A stretch of 10,624 nt of DNA. It comes from an uncultured Acidobacteriota bacterium (GTDB taxonomy: Bacteria > Acidobacteriota > Terriglobia > UBA7540). The translations under genes were made by a program, and so were the position numbers. The stretch is from assembly GCA_937900045.1 (NCBI GenBank), contig CALCEB010000037.1, forward strand, positions 1-10,624. Reading direction: 5' to 3'. The notes below the pieces were generated by a model. The model saw nothing but the letters and a program-made list of their open reading frames with translations, was not told the origin of the DNA and made no database searches. Every line of letters begins with the position of its first letter. Within the stretch, counting starts at the first letter, position 1. This document shows positions 1 through 6,103 of this stretch, in pieces.

Positions 1-14
1 GTTTTACCTTCTAA
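1..14 (+). CDS. 3' end of an unidentified gene entering from the left
   Basis: In the third plus-strand frame the first bases read Phe-Thr-Phe followed by TAA at 12-14. A hairpin with a T-rich tail in the same direction follows at 53-92, as expected after a gene end. A C-terminal Phe with another aromatic residue two positions before it is the usual ending of outer-membrane beta-barrel proteins, so the gene could encode one. Only three codons are visible, so both the existence and the nature of the gene are inference. The other two plus frames stay open for longer and cannot be excluded. Confidence 0.25.
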
Positions 15-52
15 GCCCGGCTGTCGGCCCTTTCATGGGATCGGAGCCGGGA

Positions 53-92
53 ACGCAGGGTTTGCGGGTTTCAAACTCTGCGTGTTTTGTTT
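53..92 (+). terminator. Rho-independent terminator, plus strand
   Basis: An 11-bp stem pairs 53-63 (ACGCAGGGTTT) with 73-83 (AAACTCTGCGT), with one G-T wobble and a 9-base loop. On the plus strand it is followed by GTTTTGTTT at 84-92. There is no T-run on the other strand, so it should serve a plus-strand gene ending just to the left. Confidence 0.5.
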
Positions 93-110
93 GGGAACCG
101 GGGAAAAGCC

Positions 111-138
111 GCAGACTTCCTGAAAAACGGAGGTCTGC
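111..138 (-). terminator. Hairpin terminator of the restriction-modification gene
   Basis: A 10-bp stem pairs 111-120 (GCAGACTTCC) with 129-138 (GGAGGTCTGC), with one wobble and an 8-base loop. Read on the minus strand it begins 6 bases after the stop codon of the methylase gene and is followed by GGCTTTTCC. The T-run is short, so termination may be incomplete. It faces the plus-strand terminator at 53-92, which suggests two convergent genes. Confidence 0.5.
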
Positions 139-144
139 TCCCTG

Positions 145-3100
145 CTACTTACTCCAGGGGTACGCACGTTCCTTGACGGCCTGGTAGTTTGCGTCGAGCG
201 TCGGCTCAAGCAGCAAAATGGCTGCAATCCGTTGGGCCATCTCCTGAACGTAGCGCACTTCATCCTTCGTGAGCGAGCGCCCCAGCAGTTTGCCTTCGCG
301 GTATGACAGCCATTTCTTGATCACTTGGTACCCGCCGATGGTGTACTCCCACACTCGCACCGGGATGTTCCGCCAATAAGCCATCTCGTTCAGGTAAATG
401 TCAAGAGTCTGCTCGCCGAGCAGCGGAATTACATCGCCAAGGGTCTTGCGTTCTTCGCCAGTGTAATCCCGCGTGATGGGCCTGCCTTTACCCGGCATGG
501 TCACGCCGCCTTTACCCGCATGACCCCAGCCTGCGGTCACCTCGAAATCCTTAGATTCATCCAACTGCCCGCCGTCCAGTTTTGCAGGAACCGCAATCGT
601 CTGTAGCGGGTCTGCCGCCCGCGGCTGAGCAAATGGCGTTTCAGTGTCCAGCAACGCAGCAATCTGTTTGCCGAGCGCCGCCGAAGCCAAGAGCGCCTCT
701 TTTGAGTCTGGCAGCGGAATGCGCGGCCAGTCCTGGCGGATGCCATCAGCGTTCTCGGCAAGGTAGGCAGGCGAGTAGCCAATCGCCAGCGCGTGCATCC
801 AGATCAGCCTAGCGGTTTCGGGGTTAGCGTCAGGGCTTTCGATGCCCAGCTTGCCGAGATAGGCGCGGGCCGACGACGAGAGGTTTGCCCTTTGGCCAGA
901 ATTATCACCCGGAAACTCCGCCTGCCCGTGGACCGCACCCATGCTACGGACGCGCCGCAACAGCAGCGGGACATAGTAGGCGTCAGTGTTCAGGGCGTGC
1001 TGTGCACCTATCGCGGAGGTGAGAAGGAAAGGAACGCCTTCCGGTCTGGCAACTCCCTTACGGCGCGTCACGAAAGCTCGATTCCCCATCCAGCACTGCT
1101 CCACGTAGGTCAGACGCGGCTCATTCCAAATTGGCCTGACGGCTGTGTAATAGCACAGGCGGACGTCCATTGGACGAACCATGAGCTTCCGGATTGAATC
1201 TTCACTGAAGCTCTCTCCTGATAGCACCTTGGCTCGTGCCGCCCTTGCGTTGAACCTTGCCATGTTCTCGGTAAGCGCCCACCCGCCAGCCTTCAATTCC
1301 TCCCAGCCAGTCGAGCGGTCATAGTATTTCCGCATTCGTTCCTGGAGCGGTCCACGGTCAACGCTTATTAAGGCATCCCTCCGGTTTTCAAGAATCCCGA
1401 GGCTCGATGGCAATTCCGCGAATCCGTCAACGCCCGGCCAGCTCAGGTAACCGATGGTCACCCCCTGTGGCCGAAACGAGAATCGGTTGCTCCTGTCGGG
1501 CTGGGCCGGCTGGTAATGAGTCTCGAACTCTGCCCCGTTGAGGCTTTCAACGAGGTCAAAATTCTTCGTGACGCCCCAGAAGTGCCGGAAGCGGACGGTT
1601 TTGTTGGGGAGGCGCTCTGCAAGCGCCGAATTTCCTCGGTGGTTAGGGACTTCCGTGCGCGTGCGTACGCGAGCCATTAACCCGATAGCCGTACCGACGC
1701 GTATGCCCTCGCGATTTCGTTCGGTCGAGAACACAGACGGATCGGGTTTGCATTCGGGTGTGAGTTTGCCGGTCTCGCGGCTATCCCCGTTCATACAATC
1801 AAACCAAAGCTTGTCAAACTCGCTAAGAAAGGATCTCCGCATGACCACAAACGAGGGATCGCTGAGGTAAGAGAAATTGGAAATGAAACAGACAACGCCC
1901 TTTCCCGGCGGTCCTTGGGCAATCCGCCGCTCCGCCAGTCGGAAAAAGCGGACGTAGAGGTCGTCCAAGTTGAACTTCTTAATCCCCCACTCGGAAATCA
2001 GCCCGTTCTTATAGGGTTCCACTAAGCCCTGCTCTTCGACGGGACTTACACCCGCGAAGGCGTTGTACGGCGGGTTGCCAAGGATCACGAGAATTTTGGC
2101 TTCGCGCTTGACGTGCTCAGCCGCGTCTCGCTCTTCCTCGAGTTCTGGGAAGATCAGGTGTTGTTTGGGACCTTTGGGCGGCTCCCAGCCCGTTAGAGCG
2201 TTCGTCAGGTAAACCCCAACTCGCTGCTTTCCCGAAAGCGGCGCGCCCAGATTCTGAAGCAACAGACCAAGCTGAAGGTGGGAGACAACAAATGGGGCGG
2301 GCAGAATTTCAAAGCCGAAGACCCGCTCCTGCGCGGCTTCCTTCAGGTCGCTGGCGAGAAGCGCATCGCCGCCATTTTCCTTGAGCGTCCGATGAATGCG
2401 GTCGAGCACTTCCACAAGGTAGGAACCTGTGCCACAGCAAGGATCGAGCACGTAGACATTCTTATCCGCCAGGCCCAGTTTCAAGTTGAGTTCCTCGCGC
2501 AGCACCCGGTCTACGCGCTCCACCATGTATTTCACAACTTCGGGCGGCGTGTACCAGACGCCAAGCGCCTTTCGCAACTCCGGGTCAAACTCTTCCAAAA
2601 AGGGTTCATAGAAGTATTGAACGGCGTGAGTTTCCTGGAACCTGTCGAAAAACGACCGGCGATCCACACGATTCAACGCTTGCCCGGTCCAATCCAGGAC
2701 CTCAACCAGCCCGATTCTCTCAAGCTCACTGTAATCTGAAACTAAGTGGAAGAGCTTGGAAATCATGGGCACGCGAAGGTAGCGTGCGGCTGCATTCCAA
2801 TCAAATGTCTCGATGGATGTGGGCGGATGTTGCTTGCTCCACAAGACCCAAGCGGAAAAACCGCCGTAGAAGAGCGTCTGAACGAGGCTGGAACGGAAGA
2901 AGTGTTCGCCCTTTTCGCCCTCAAACTTCAGCCCCAACGCTTCTTCGAGCGCGGCGCGGACGTTGGCCAGCGCGGGCAGTTGCACGCCTTCAATTCGCGC
3001 TTTGGCTTCGCGCGCGTAGGAAGCCAGGAACCACGCTACATCCTCCGGCGTCGTGAGCGTCGCCTCATAGTGCATCACTCGCTGAAGGTATTCGACCAGC

Positions 3101-3597
3101 CGTCGGCCCAGCTTCCCATCCGTCGAGCGCGGCCTTTCGACGGCGGCCCAAAATGAGTTTTCGTCCTCTGCGAGCCGGAAGCTTTCCAGTTTAGCCGGTC
3201 GGCCTTCGCGGTCTTGCCCCACGAGGACGAAATCCCGATAGTTGGTCACGAGCACCTTGCGGTAGCGGCCCCAGTACCGCGACACTTGCTTGCCTTGTGC
3301 GGTTAACCAGGCGCTATCCGACGTAGGCTTGACCTCAATGGCGCCACGTGAAGGGAGTTGGCCGGGGCGAGGATGCTCCGTTTTCTTTTGGAACTGATCG
3401 GGGGTAAAGAGACCGCCATCAGGCATTCCGGCACCCTGGTTCTTCAGCCCCATGATGCAGTGTACACGCGGCTTGAGCGGTTTCCCAACGTCGTCGAGGA
3501 GCTTACCCAGCGGGCCGTAGTAGCCGGTTTCATCCTGCGCCGCCCCGGTGGAACGGATATCGCGGAGTTCGGTCAAATATTGCTCTAAAGGTGTCAT
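145..3597 (-). CDS. Type ISP-like restriction-modification enzyme (nuclease-N6-adenine methylase-specificity domain)
   Basis: This 1150-residue protein probably both methylates adenine at N6 and cuts unmodified DNA. Near the N-terminus a PD-(D/E)XK nuclease signature is visible: P59-D60, E88-V89-K90, then a QxxxY motif at Q104-Y108. The methylase follows, with a YTPPEVV entry motif (349-355), the SAM-binding motif I DPCCGTG (385-391) and catalytic NPPY (508-511). The C-terminal part carries the RPMDVR...YYT block (808-818) and an IGGYQVIKKWLSYRE segment near 1087-1101 that are typical of the type ISP C-terminal specificity region. Known ISP enzymes such as LlaBIII have about 1,500 or more residues and a helicase between nuclease and methylase. 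Here residues 110-345 show no Walker A or DEAD-box motif, so ATP-driven translocation is unlikely. The ATG at 3597 is the first in frame, but no clear Shine-Dalgarno precedes it. The gene appears intact and is followed by a hairpin at 111-138. Confidence 0.9.
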   Translation of the reverse strand: MTPLEQYLTELRDIRSTGAAQDETGYYGPLGKLLDDVGKPLKPRVHCIMGLKNQGAGMPDGGLFTPDQFQKKTEHPRPGQLPSRGAIEVKPTSDSAWLTAQGKQVSRYWGRYRKVLVTNYRDFVLVGQDREGRPAKLESFRLAEDENSFWAAVERPRSTDGKLGRRLVEYLQRVMHYEATLTTPEDVAWFLASYAREAKARIEGVQLPALANVRAALEEALGLKFEGEKGEHFFRSSLVQTLFYGGFSAWVLWSKQHPPTSIETFDWNAAARYLRVPMISKLFHLVSDYSELERIGLVEVLDWTGQALNRVDRRSFFDRFQETHAVQYFYEPFLEEFDPELRKALGVWYTPPEVVKYMVERVDRVLREELNLKLGLADKNVYVLDPCCGTGSYLVEVLDRIHRTLKENGGDALLASDLKEAAQERVFGFEILPAPFVVSHLQLGLLLQNLGAPLSGKQRVGVYLTNALTGWEPPKGPKQHLIFPELEEERDAAEHVKREAKILVILGNPPYNAFAGVSPVEEQGLVEPYKNGLISEWGIKKFNLDDLYVRFFRLAERRIAQGPPGKGVVCFISNFSYLSDPSFVVMRRSFLSEFDKLWFDCMNGDSRETGKLTPECKPDPSVFSTERNREGIRVGTAIGLMARVRTRTEVPNHRGNSALAERLPNKTVRFRHFWGVTKNFDLVESLNGAEFETHYQPAQPDRSNRFSFRPQGVTIGYLSWPGVDGFAELPSSLGILENRRDALISVDRGPLQERMRKYYDRSTGWEELKAGGWALTENMARFNARAARAKVLSGESFSEDSIRKLMVRPMDVRLCYYTAVRPIWNEPRLTYVEQCWMGNRAFVTRRKGVARPEGVPFLLTSAIGAQHALNTDAYYVPLLLRRVRSMGAVHGQAEFPGDNSGQRANLSSSARAYLGKLGIESPDANPETARLIWMHALAIGYSPAYLAENADGIRQDWPRIPLPDSKEALLASAALGKQIAALLDTETPFAQPRAADPLQTIAVPAKLDGGQLDESKDFEVTAGWGHAGKGGVTMPGKGRPITRDYTGEERKTLGDVIPLLGEQTLDIYLNEMAYWRNIPVRVWEYTIGGYQVIKKWLSYREGKLLGRSLTKDEVRYVQEMAQRIAAILLLEPTLDANYQAVKERAYPWSK

Positions 3598-3684
3598 TGT
3601 ACGGTGCGCGAGACTGACCGATTCGCGGCAGAGTAAACCCTTTGATTACCACTAAAGTCGTCCAAATTGCAATTATTGGGAACT

Positions 3685-3712
3685 GAAGGAGCGGCGTTTG
3701 GAAGGAGCGCCG
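3685..3712. repeat. Tandem 12-base repeat upstream of the restriction-modification gene
   Basis: GAAGGAGCGGCG (3685-3696) is repeated as GAAGGAGCGCCG (3701-3712) with one mismatch and a 16-base period. The repeats lie about 90-115 bases upstream of the methylase start codon. They could be a regulator binding site, but nothing else supports this. Confidence 0.35.
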
Positions 3713-3725
3713 ACCTAGGCTACAA

Positions 3726-3746
3726 CCGCCCCACCCAGTGGTGCGG
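3726..3746 (-). terminator. Possible hairpin terminator of the toxin-antitoxin operon
   Basis: CCGCCCCAC (3726-3734) pairs with GTGGTGCGG (3738-3746), with one internal mismatch and a 3-base loop. It begins 32 bases beyond the antitoxin stop codon on the minus strand. The following TTGTAG is not a proper T-run, so this is a weak terminator at best. Confidence 0.3.
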
Positions 3747-3778
3747 GAGGTTTGATCGCGAAACGGGGACCCCCTGAC

Positions 3779-4111
3779 TCACGCAGCCTTTACGGCGATT
3801 CGGGCGGGCCGGGTGCGGGGCTTATGCTTGACCACAATCTCCACATCTTGATCGAGAGCCACCAGAAACCGGATCAGCCGTTCCACGGAGAAGCCCTCCA
3901 GCTTGAAGTGCAGAAGGGCGGAAACCTTGGGCTGGTTGATGCCGAGCAAGGCCGCGGCATCGGCTTGAGAGAGCCGCCGCCGCTTTACGATGTTGCGAAT
4001 AGTGGCCCCCAGCCTGGCTTTGGTGTCAAGCCCGGCAGCATCCGGCAGCCGAAGGTCTGCAAAAACGTTGCCACTGCTGCGAATGACGCGTTCACGGGTT
4101 GCCTTAGCCAT
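3779..4111 (-). CDS. XRE-family antitoxin (HigA2-like helix-turn-helix)
   Basis: This 110-residue protein is the likely antitoxin of the toxin encoded immediately upstream. It carries one helix-turn-helix (about residues 47-70, LSQADAAALLGINQPKVSALL) followed by the segment GFSVERLIRFLVALDQDVEIVV. That order is characteristic of the HTH_37/COG5606 group of antitoxins paired with Gp49/RelE-like toxins. The basic C-terminal tail (residues 96-108) may help bind DNA. The start at 4111 is supported by GAGGA at 4117-4121, five bases before the ATG. This Shine-Dalgarno lies inside the last codons of the toxin gene, and the two genes overlap by 8 bases, so translation is probably coupled. By family analogy the protein neutralises the toxin and represses its own operon, probably at the palindrome in the promoter at 4481-4496. 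Confidence 0.87.
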   Translation of the reverse strand: MAKATRERVIRSSGNVFADLRLPDAAGLDTKARLGATIRNIVKRRRLSQADAAALLGINQPKVSALLHFKLEGFSVERLIRFLVALDQDVEIVVKHKPRTRPARIAVKAA

Positions 4112-4475
4112 ATCTTTCCTCGTAATCCTGCTGGGCCATGCGCAGGCGGCTGCGAATTAGCTCAGCGTCTGATTTCCGCGCCGAGATGCCACGCGGCGAT
4201 TTCTTCTGAAATGCGTGCAGCAGGTAGACGGCTTGCTTAAAGCGGACCGTGTAAACCACGCGATAGGTGTCTCCGTCAAAGTTCTTCACCACTTCCAGGA
4301 CGCCCGGCCCTTCACCCTTCCAAGGCTTGGCCGCCGCGTGCTTCCCGCCATATTGGGCCGCGCTCAGCGCGAACCCCACGCTCCGCCGGACCGGCTCGGG
4401 AAACTGGAGCAGATCGCGGTGGGACGAGCCGATCCAATACAGCGGCTTCTCTCCGGGCGTCAGTGACCGTCGCAT
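4104..4475 (-). CDS. RelE/HigB-family toxin (phage Gp49-like)
   Basis: This 123-residue protein is the toxin of a type II pair, expected to be a ribosome-dependent mRNA interferase. Family features visible are the opening KPLYWIGSSHRDLLQFP (from residue 10), PWKGEGPGVLEV (51-62), a conserved Arg in YRVVY (R72), and the LLHAFQKKS block (85-93) that closes the RelE-like fold. Family members usually begin at about the KPLYWIG position, so the first nine or so residues here are an extension. The ATG at 4475 has no Shine-Dalgarno and lies only 3 bases past the -10 box of a strong promoter, so the transcript may be leaderless. A GGAGAG inside the gene precedes a CTG at codon 12 and could drive a shorter form. 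The toxin-first gene order matches HigBA operons. The 3' end overlaps the antitoxin gene by 8 bases. Confidence 0.87.
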   Translation of the reverse strand: MRRSLTPGEKPLYWIGSSHRDLLQFPEPVRRSVGFALSAAQYGGKHAAAKPWKGEGPGVLEVVKNFDGDTYRVVYTVRFKQAVYLLHAFQKKSPRGISARKSDAELIRSRLRMAQQDYEERYG

Positions 4476-4477
4476 TT

Positions 4478-4506
4478 ATTATCCCACTTTTGGGATGCCA
4501 TGTCAA
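4478..4506 (-). promoter_or_regulatory. Sigma70-type promoter of the toxin-antitoxin operon
   Basis: On the minus strand a perfect -35 TTGACA (4506-4501) and a -10 GATAAT (4483-4478, five of six consensus bases) are separated by exactly 17 bases. The annotated toxin ATG begins 3 bases after the -10 box. The expected transcription start, about 7 bases past the -10, therefore falls inside or next to the first codon. Confidence 0.75.
4481..4496. promoter_or_regulatory. Palindromic operator in the toxin-antitoxin promoter
   Basis: ATCCCA-CTTT-TGGGAT is a perfect 6-bp inverted repeat with a 4-base spacer. It overlaps the inner half of the -10 box and fills most of the -35/-10 spacer. A dimeric helix-turn-helix antitoxin bound here would block RNA polymerase, which is the usual way these operons are autoregulated. 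The binding itself is inferred. Confidence 0.6.
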
Positions 4507-4517
4507 GCACTGTTTGA

Positions 4518-4594
4518 TAGTGTCTCAGTTTGTTTGCTGTAGCGGCGCTGTCCTCAGCGCCGAAATGCGCCGGTGAGGACACCGGCGCTACAGC
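4518..4594. repeat. Structured intergenic repeat, copy 1 (one end lacking)
   Basis: The first 32 bases (4518-4549, starting TAGTG) match 7468-7499 with one mismatch. The outer stem pairs 4536-4544 (GCTGTAGCG) with 4586-4594. Inside are two hairpins: GGCGCT/AGCGCC (4544-4549 / 4556-4561) with loop GTCCTC, and GCGCCGGT/ACCGGCGC (4567-4574 / 4581-4588) with loop GAGGAC. The two loops are exact complements. The right terminal sequence seen in copy 2 is absent. The left end is 11 bases from the -35 box of the toxin promoter. Confidence 0.7.
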
Positions 4595-4911
4595 GAGATT
4601 TGCCGGGTTGTCCGCCCGTCTTCGTTAAATAAACTACATTGGGAGAGTTAAGCCGGGGAATGAAACGTTTTGGGCCGTAGAAACACATACTACTGAATCA
4701 AACAGGCAGCGGGGAGCCGGGCACCCTAAGGGATTAGACTCCCCTCCAGGTCGGCGATGATCCGCTGCCCCGGTTTACTAGCCTCCTTGAGTGTTTCCGT
4801 CATTCAACTTCAAATTGGTACAAAACCGTGAAACGAAGGGCAGCGGCGCCTGCCCCGGCCATCGCCATAGCGGGCTTATCGTCTTGACATCGATTCCTGC
4901 GGGCTTCTAGC
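4595..4911. other. Intergenic region without a convincing gene
   Basis: These 317 bases separate the divergent toxin operon and kinase gene. The only open frame of note is a minus-strand ATG frame of 25 codons (4726-4803) encoding MTETLKEASKPGQRIIADLE and five more residues. It has no good Shine-Dalgarno and may be chance or a gene remnant. Short inverted repeats (GGCAGCGG 4705-4712 / CCGCTGCC 4762-4769; GGGGAG 4711-4716 / CTCCCC 4739-4744) overlap and do not form one clear stem. A TTGACA near the right end may belong to the kinase promoter. Confidence 0.5.
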
Positions 4912-4913
4912 AT
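4884..4913 (+). promoter_or_regulatory. Possible promoter of the kinase gene
   Basis: TTGACA at 4884-4889 matches the -35 consensus. The best -10 is TAGCAT at 4908-4913, four of six bases with an 18-base spacer. It overlaps the ATG at 4912, so if this promoter is real, translation must start further in. A TTG at 4933 preceded by GGAGGA (4920-4925) would fit. Confidence 0.3.
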
Positions 4914-6069
4914 GGGACCGGAGGAACTTGGATTGGCTGGCAAGACGCTCGGCCATTACGTGCTTGAGAAAGAGGCGGGAACCGGGGGCTTGGGCGAGGT
5001 GTACCGCGCCTACGATTCGCGCTTGCGGCGCTTTGTAGCCATTAAGGTGCTGCATGAAGATTTGCGCGAAGGCACGGGTTGGGAGCAGATTCTGGCAGAG
5101 GCGAGAGCGGCATCGGGCTTGAATCATCCGAACATCTGCACGACCTACGAAGTGGGTGAGGCGGACGGCCACGCTTACATCGCCATGGAATTCGTTGACG
5201 GTAAACCGTTGGGACAGGTGATCCCGGCGGACGGCTTGCCCGTGGAAACAGCCCTTCGTTATAGCCTCCAGATTGCCGACGCTCTGGCTCACGGGCACGA
5301 AAAGGGAGTGTGCCACGGCGACCTCACGAGCTGCAACATCATGGTGGATCAGGATGACCGCTTAAAAATTCTGGATTTCGGACTTTCCCAGCAATTCGCT
5401 GTCCCGGAATCGCCCGCGCCGGGTGGCAGGCAAATGGCGCGAGGCCGGCCCGCCGTATTGGGAGATATCCAGCGATTTGGGGCTGTCCTTTATGAGATGG
5501 CCACCGGGATGTTGCTAGGTTCACGCGAAATCGTGAATCCAGACTTGAGCCGTATCGCTCCGGCTTTGCGTGTACCCATCCACCGCTCGCTGAGCGCAGG
5601 GTCCACCGGAGGATACGAGGAAATCAGCGAGGCAAGGGACGACTTGCGGTCCTGTCTTCCCCCCGCATCTTTACCGCCCGTAGCGCGTTCTTCGATTATC
5701 GCAGGAAGCGTGTCGCCGCCCGCAAAGTTTTCGCGCCGCGCCCGATGGCTGGCGGGTGCTGGCGCTGTGATGGCGCTCTGCCTGCTGGTGGCCGGAGTTG
5801 CGCATTTATATAGAATTAGAAATGTCGCTCGGGGACCAGGACATCCATCGGCCCCCACTGCCAAGTTGACCGTGGATGAACCCGGCAGCCTCACATCCAA
5901 CCCTTCCGGCGATCCACAGGTCCGGGTCTGGGCCAATACCAAAACGCGGGTTTACCATTGCCCGGACACACGCTGGTACGGGAAGACCAAGAGCGGTGAG
6001 TTCATGACCCAAGCCGAGGCCGAACAAAAGGGCTACAAAGCAGATGCAGGAAAGTTGTGCAGCAAATGA
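4912..6069 (+). CDS. Membrane-anchored Ser/Thr protein kinase-like protein
   Basis: The 385-residue protein has a Hanks-type kinase domain (about 13-247), one membrane segment (279-300) preceded by Arg-rich FSRRARW, and a short C-terminal domain, so the kinase should be cytoplasmic and the tail outside. The glycine loop GTGGLG (23-28), VAIK with K45, the helix-C Glu E63, catalytic D137, N142 and DFG (155-157) are all present. The catalytic loop reads HGDLTSCN instead of HRDLKPxN: it is a non-RD kinase and the usual Lys is Thr139. From DFG to the helix-F Asp (D185) there are only about 27 residues, and no GTxxYxxPE motif is visible. The tail (about 337-385) has VYHCPDTRWYG...EAEQKGY...KLC with C350 and C383. 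The ATG at 4912 lacks a Shine-Dalgarno; TTG at 4933 is preceded by GGAGGA and gives a more typical family N-terminus. The gene converges with the transporter gene, 34 bases away. Confidence 0.85.
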   Translation: MGPEELGLAGKTLGHYVLEKEAGTGGLGEVYRAYDSRLRRFVAIKVLHEDLREGTGWEQILAEARAASGLNHPNICTTYEVGEADGHAYIAMEFVDGKPLGQVIPADGLPVETALRYSLQIADALAHGHEKGVCHGDLTSCNIMVDQDDRLKILDFGLSQQFAVPESPAPGGRQMARGRPAVLGDIQRFGAVLYEMATGMLLGSREIVNPDLSRIAPALRVPIHRSLSAGSTGGYEEISEARDDLRSCLPPASLPPVARSSIIAGSVSPPAKFSRRARWLAGAGAVMALCLLVAGVAHLYRIRNVARGPGHPSAPTAKLTVDEPGSLTSNPSGDPQVRVWANTKTRVYHCPDTRWYGKTKSGEFMTQAEAEQKGYKADAGKLCSK

Positions 6070-6103
6070 CGGGCCGGCGGTGGCTGACGCTGGAGGCCAA
6101 CGC

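Noticed and set aside
2278..3156. Plus-strand open frames of 153 and 136 codons opposite the methylase gene
   Set aside because: They lie wholly within a well-supported minus-strand gene with recognisable motifs and have no recognisable domains of their own.
3598..3778. A promoter for the restriction-modification gene
   Set aside because: No -35/-10 pair with acceptable spacing and match was found; the best TTGCAA-18-TAATCA is too poor at the -10.
3752..4240. Plus-strand 162-codon frame across the toxin-antitoxin pair
   Set aside because: It is antisense to two recognisable genes, and its composition is the shadow of their codons.
4705..4769. A structured RNA or riboswitch in the region upstream of the kinase
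   Set aside because: The short inverted repeats overlap and compete, no known riboswitch core is recognisable, and the region also reads as a short open frame on the minus strand.
4876..5316. Minus-strand 146-codon frame inside the kinase gene
   Set aside because: It is antisense to the glycine loop, VAIK and catalytic-loop regions of the kinase and shows no family resemblance.
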